Shown here one piece after another: positions 61,796 through 64,000 of a stretch of 64,000 nucleotides of DNA. The notes under the pieces are model-generated. The model saw only the letters and a program-made list of their open reading frames with translations, had not been told where the DNA came from and did no database searches. This DNA comes from Polynucleobacter sp. IMCC 30228 (GTDB taxonomy: Bacteria; Pseudomonadota; Gammaproteobacteria; Burkholderiales; Burkholderiaceae). How positions within the stretch are numbered: the first letter of the stretch is position 1; each line of letters begins with the position of its first letter. A program made the position numbers and the translations under genes. Location: assembly GCF_021395205.1 (NCBI RefSeq), contig NZ_JAJVCS010000006.1:1-64000 (forward strand), written 5' to 3'.

Positions 61796-63508
61796 ATGAG
61801 TAACCCCCAACATAATTTGACTTCCCAACCGCAGGTGCCTTTGCCCTCGCCGCGACGCATGTTGGTCACCTCTGCGCTGCCCTATGCCAACGGACAAATT
61901 CATATTGGTCATTTAGTGGAGTACGTGCAAACCGATATCTGGGTGCGCTTTCAACGCCTGAGGGGTCATGAAGTGCACTACGTTTGTGCCGATGATACCC
62001 ACGGCACCCCCATTATGTTACGTGCTGAACAAGAGGGCATTAGTCCACAAGCCTTAATTACCAAAGTCTGGCAAGAGCATAAACGTGATTTTGATGCCTT
62101 TCAAATTTCCTTTGATAACTACTACACCACGGATAGCCCTGAAAATAAAACTCTCGCAAGTGCAATTTATCTGCAGTTACGTGAAGCCGGCCTGATTGAA
62201 AAGCGCACGATTGAACAAGCTTATGATCCCGTCAAGGAAATGTTTTTACCCGATCGTTTTATTAAAGGGAATTGTCCTAAATGTAATGCCGCCGACCAAT
62301 ACGGTGATTCTTGCGAAAAATGTGGTGCCACTTATGCGCCCACAGATTTACTCAACCCTTATTCGGTAGTCAGCGGTGCCACGCCAATTCGCAAGGCCTC
62401 GGAACATTATTTCTTTAAACTGTCTGATCCCCGCTGTGAGACTTTTTTACGTGAATGGACTCAGGTTAAAACTCCCTTGCAAGTAGAGGCGCGCAATAAA
62501 ATGAAAGAGTGGGTGGGTGAAGCTGGCGAAAGTAAATTAAGTGATTGGGATATTTCCCGAGATGCCCCTTATTTTGGCTTTGAAATTCCCGACGCACCCG
62601 GCAAATATTTTTATGTGTGGCTCGATGCCCCAATTGGGTATTACGCCAGCTTTCTTAATTACTGCCAACAAAAGGGGCTGGATTTCGAAGACTGGGTAAG
62701 GCCCAACACCACCACCGAACAGTATCATTTTATTGGCAAAGATATTCTTTATTTTCATACCCTTTTTTGGCCAGCAACCCTCCATTTTTCAGGCTATCGC
62801 ACCCCTACTAATATTTTTGCACATGGTTTTCTGACGGTTGATGGCGAAAAAATGAGTAAGTCACGTGGCACCTTAATTTCTGCACAGAGCGTAATTGAAA
62901 CTGGCTTTAATCCAGAATGGTTGCGTTATTACTTTGCGACCAAGCTGAATGCCAGCATGGAAGATTTAGATCTTAATTTACAAGATTTCATTGCCCGCGT
63001 GAATAGCGACCTGATTGGGAAATATGTCAATATTGCGAGCCGTAGCGCAGGATTTTTAATTAAGCATTTTGCTGGTCAAGTAAATGATGGCGCTATGTCA
63101 CATGTTTTACTCCAACAAATTCGCGCTGCTAGCGAACCTATTGCGACACTTTATGAGGAACGTGAATTTGCGAAAGCGTTAAGACTCGTGATGGAATTAG
63201 CGGATATGGTCAATGCTTTTGTCGACGAACAAAAACCCTGGGACCTAGCAAAAGATCCAGCTCATAAAGCAGCGTTACATACCGTCTGTAGCGTTACCCT
63301 CGAAGCCTTTCGTGCTCTAAGTCTTTATTTAAAACCAGTGCTTCCCCACGTTGCGATTAACGTCGAACAATTTTTAAATCTGCCTCCACAACAATGGCAC
63401 GATATTGCTGTGCCCTTAAATAGCAAACATCCTGTTCGTCCTTATCAGCATTTAATGAGTCGAGTAGAAGCCAGCCAAATTGACGCTTTAGTTTCAGCAA
63501 ATCAATAA
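61796..63508 (+). CDS. metG: Methionyl-tRNA synthetase, without C-terminal tRNA-binding domain
   Basis: MetG charges tRNA-Met. The 570-residue protein has the HIGH motif ([13 protein letters not shown]), zinc knuckle cysteines [17 protein letters not shown], the KMSKS motif ([15 protein letters not shown]) and the anticodon-binding helical domain. It stops after [22 protein letters not shown]; many betaproteobacterial MetG proteins continue with a linker and an EMAP/Trbp111 dimerisation domain, which is absent. It is divergent from fdhD. Confidence 0.95.
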   Translation: MSNPQHNLTSQPQVPLPSPRRMLVTSALPYANGQIHIGHLVEYVQTDIWVRFQRLRGHEVHYVCADDTHGTPIMLRAEQEGISPQALITKVWQEHKRDFDAFQISFDNYYTTDSPENKTLASAIYLQLREAGLIEKRTIEQAYDPVKEMFLPDRFIKGNCPKCNAADQYGDSCEKCGATYAPTDLLNPYSVVSGATPIRKASEHYFFKLSDPRCETFLREWTQVKTPLQVEARNKMKEWVGEAGESKLSDWDISRDAPYFGFEIPDAPGKYFYVWLDAPIGYYASFLNYCQQKGLDFEDWVRPNTTTEQYHFIGKDILYFHTLFWPATLHFSGYRTPTNIFAHGFLTVDGEKMSKSRGTLISAQSVIETGFNPEWLRYYFATKLNASMEDLDLNLQDFIARVNSDLIGKYVNIASRSAGFLIKHFAGQVNDGAMSHVLLQQIRAASEPIATLYEEREFAKALRLVMELADMVNAFVDEQKPWDLAKDPAHKAALHTVCSVTLEAFRALSLYLKPVLPHVAINVEQFLNLPPQQWHDIAVPLNSKHPVRPYQHLMSRVEASQIDALVSANQ

Positions 63509-63613
63509 GCTCCTTGAGCAATCTTAAAATCGTTAATAATGGTGGGCTGAAGTAGTAGTAAAGCCAATTTAAATAGCATAAGTCATTGAAAATATTCAGA
63601 AAATTTGTAGCCT

Positions 63614-63802
63614 ATGAAAAAATATCAGTCTGATATCACCCGCTTTTTAACGCAACTGAAGACGGCTCGGCCGAATTTAGAGGCGGGCCAACAAGAGGGG
63701 CGAGCCTTGCTCTGGGATAAAGCACCCGTAAGCGCAGAAGATCAGCGTCGCGCCCTGGAAGCAAAAATAAGGCAACGCGCGTACGTCTACTCGAATGATT
63801 GA
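63614..63802 (+). CDS. DUF3460 family protein
   Basis: The 62-residue protein has the DUF3460 pattern: YQSDITRFLTQLKTARPNLEAGQQEGRALLWDK and a closing QRAYVYSND. The family is largely betaproteobacterial and lies between metG and scpA in this order in Burkholderiales. Function unknown. It overlaps the start of scpA by eight bases, which implies coupling. Confidence 0.85.
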   Translation: MKKYQSDITRFLTQLKTARPNLEAGQQEGRALLWDKAPVSAEDQRRALEAKIRQRAYVYSND

Positions 63803-64000
63803 TTCAGTCGCTAGCGAAAACGACAGCACACCATCAGTCACCGATGGCATGTCGGCAGCATTTGCCAAGTTATATGGCGAGCCTCTTTTTCAGCTCCCCA
63901 CCGATCTGTATATTCCGCCCGATGCGCTGGAAGTTTTTTTAGAAGCCTTCGAGGGGCCGCTCGATTTATTGTTGTACCTCATCCGCAAACAAAATTTCAA
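63795..64000 (+). CDS. scpA: Segregation and condensation protein A (partial)
   Basis: Sixty-eight codons are visible before the window ends. After a variable N-terminus (IDSVASENDSTPSVTDGM) and LYGEPLFQLPTDLYIPPDALEVFL comes the ScpA hallmark FEGPLDLLLYLIRKQNF. ScpA is the kleisin of the SMC-ScpAB condensin. The ATG at 63795 overlaps the DUF3460 stop; an internal ATG at 63849 is possible. Confidence 0.9.
   Translation, partial: MIDSVASENDSTPSVTDGMSAAFAKLYGEPLFQLPTDLYIPPDALEVFLEAFEGPLDLLLYLIRKQNF

Overview
The window reads as chromosome of a free-living betaproteobacterium of the Burkholderiales, most like Polynucleobacter or a close freshwater relative. This rests on protein character, on Burkholderiales-type neighbourhoods (trxB/ftsK-lolA-serS, decarboxylase-dcd, metG-DUF3460-scpA), on moderate GC content and on compact spacing. 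No 16S gene is present, so the genus is an inference. Genes are dense and often overlap by ATGA or TAATG junctions. Several starts look like TTG.

Layout. 1-127: end of an IS3-type element that abuts and probably truncates a small secreted-protein gene. 0.46-5.1 kb: parvulin isomerase, then nadA-nadC facing nadB. 5.1-9.8 kb: soluble NAD-dependent formate dehydrogenase (fused FdsG-FdsB plus FdsA); its sulfurtransferase fdhD lies far away at 60.9 kb. 10-13.9 kb: small membrane protein and lipoprotein, a MauG-like dihaem lipoprotein, a GrdB-like Cys-rich protein, a small CxxCH lipoprotein and an outer-membrane barrel. 14-14.9 kb: tRNA-Ser and a vapBC pair with a palindromic operator. 14.9-27.8 kb: housekeeping genes (serS, lolA, ftsK, trxB, hppA, ppa, nadE, PII, a RodZ-like protein, ilvD). 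27.9-33 kb: a leftward periplasmic, probably copper-related operon (DUF2946 protein, TonB receptor, BNR protein, TlpA-like thioredoxin, PCu(A)C).

33-35.2 kb is the most striking part: a complete pucBAC peripheral light-harvesting operon plus an unlisted 28-codon membrane peptide. It has a near-consensus sigma-70 promoter whose -35 and -10 are each covered by a perfect TGT-N12-ACA (PpsR/CrtJ) box, and a terminator-like hairpin between pucA and pucC. The alpha subunit carries Phe44-Leu45, the pair associated with blue-shifted (B800-820/LH3-type) antennae. No reaction-centre or bacteriochlorophyll genes are in the window, so phototrophy depends on genes elsewhere.

35.3-38.5 kb: tripartite tricarboxylate transporter tctCBA. 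39-48 kb: tRNA-Thr, fbp, pepN, a GDT1-type Mn exporter, an Fe-S oxidoreductase with DUF3501, and ald with an amino-acid permease. 48.3-49.4 kb: a tandem segmental duplication encoding two small low-complexity exported proteins with shared 5' UTR, signal peptide and terminator. 49.4-64 kb: tcdA, pdxH, msrA, leuE-like, a DEAD-box helicase with a long structured leader, ubiC, hemDC, argH (ending in a 13-bp repeat array), a basic amino-acid decarboxylase, dcd, fdhD, metG, DUF3460 and the start of scpA.

Together the genes suggest an aerobic heterotroph that takes up carboxylates, oxidises formate to NADH, makes NAD de novo, conserves pyrophosphate energy, invests in copper handling and may supplement energy with light.
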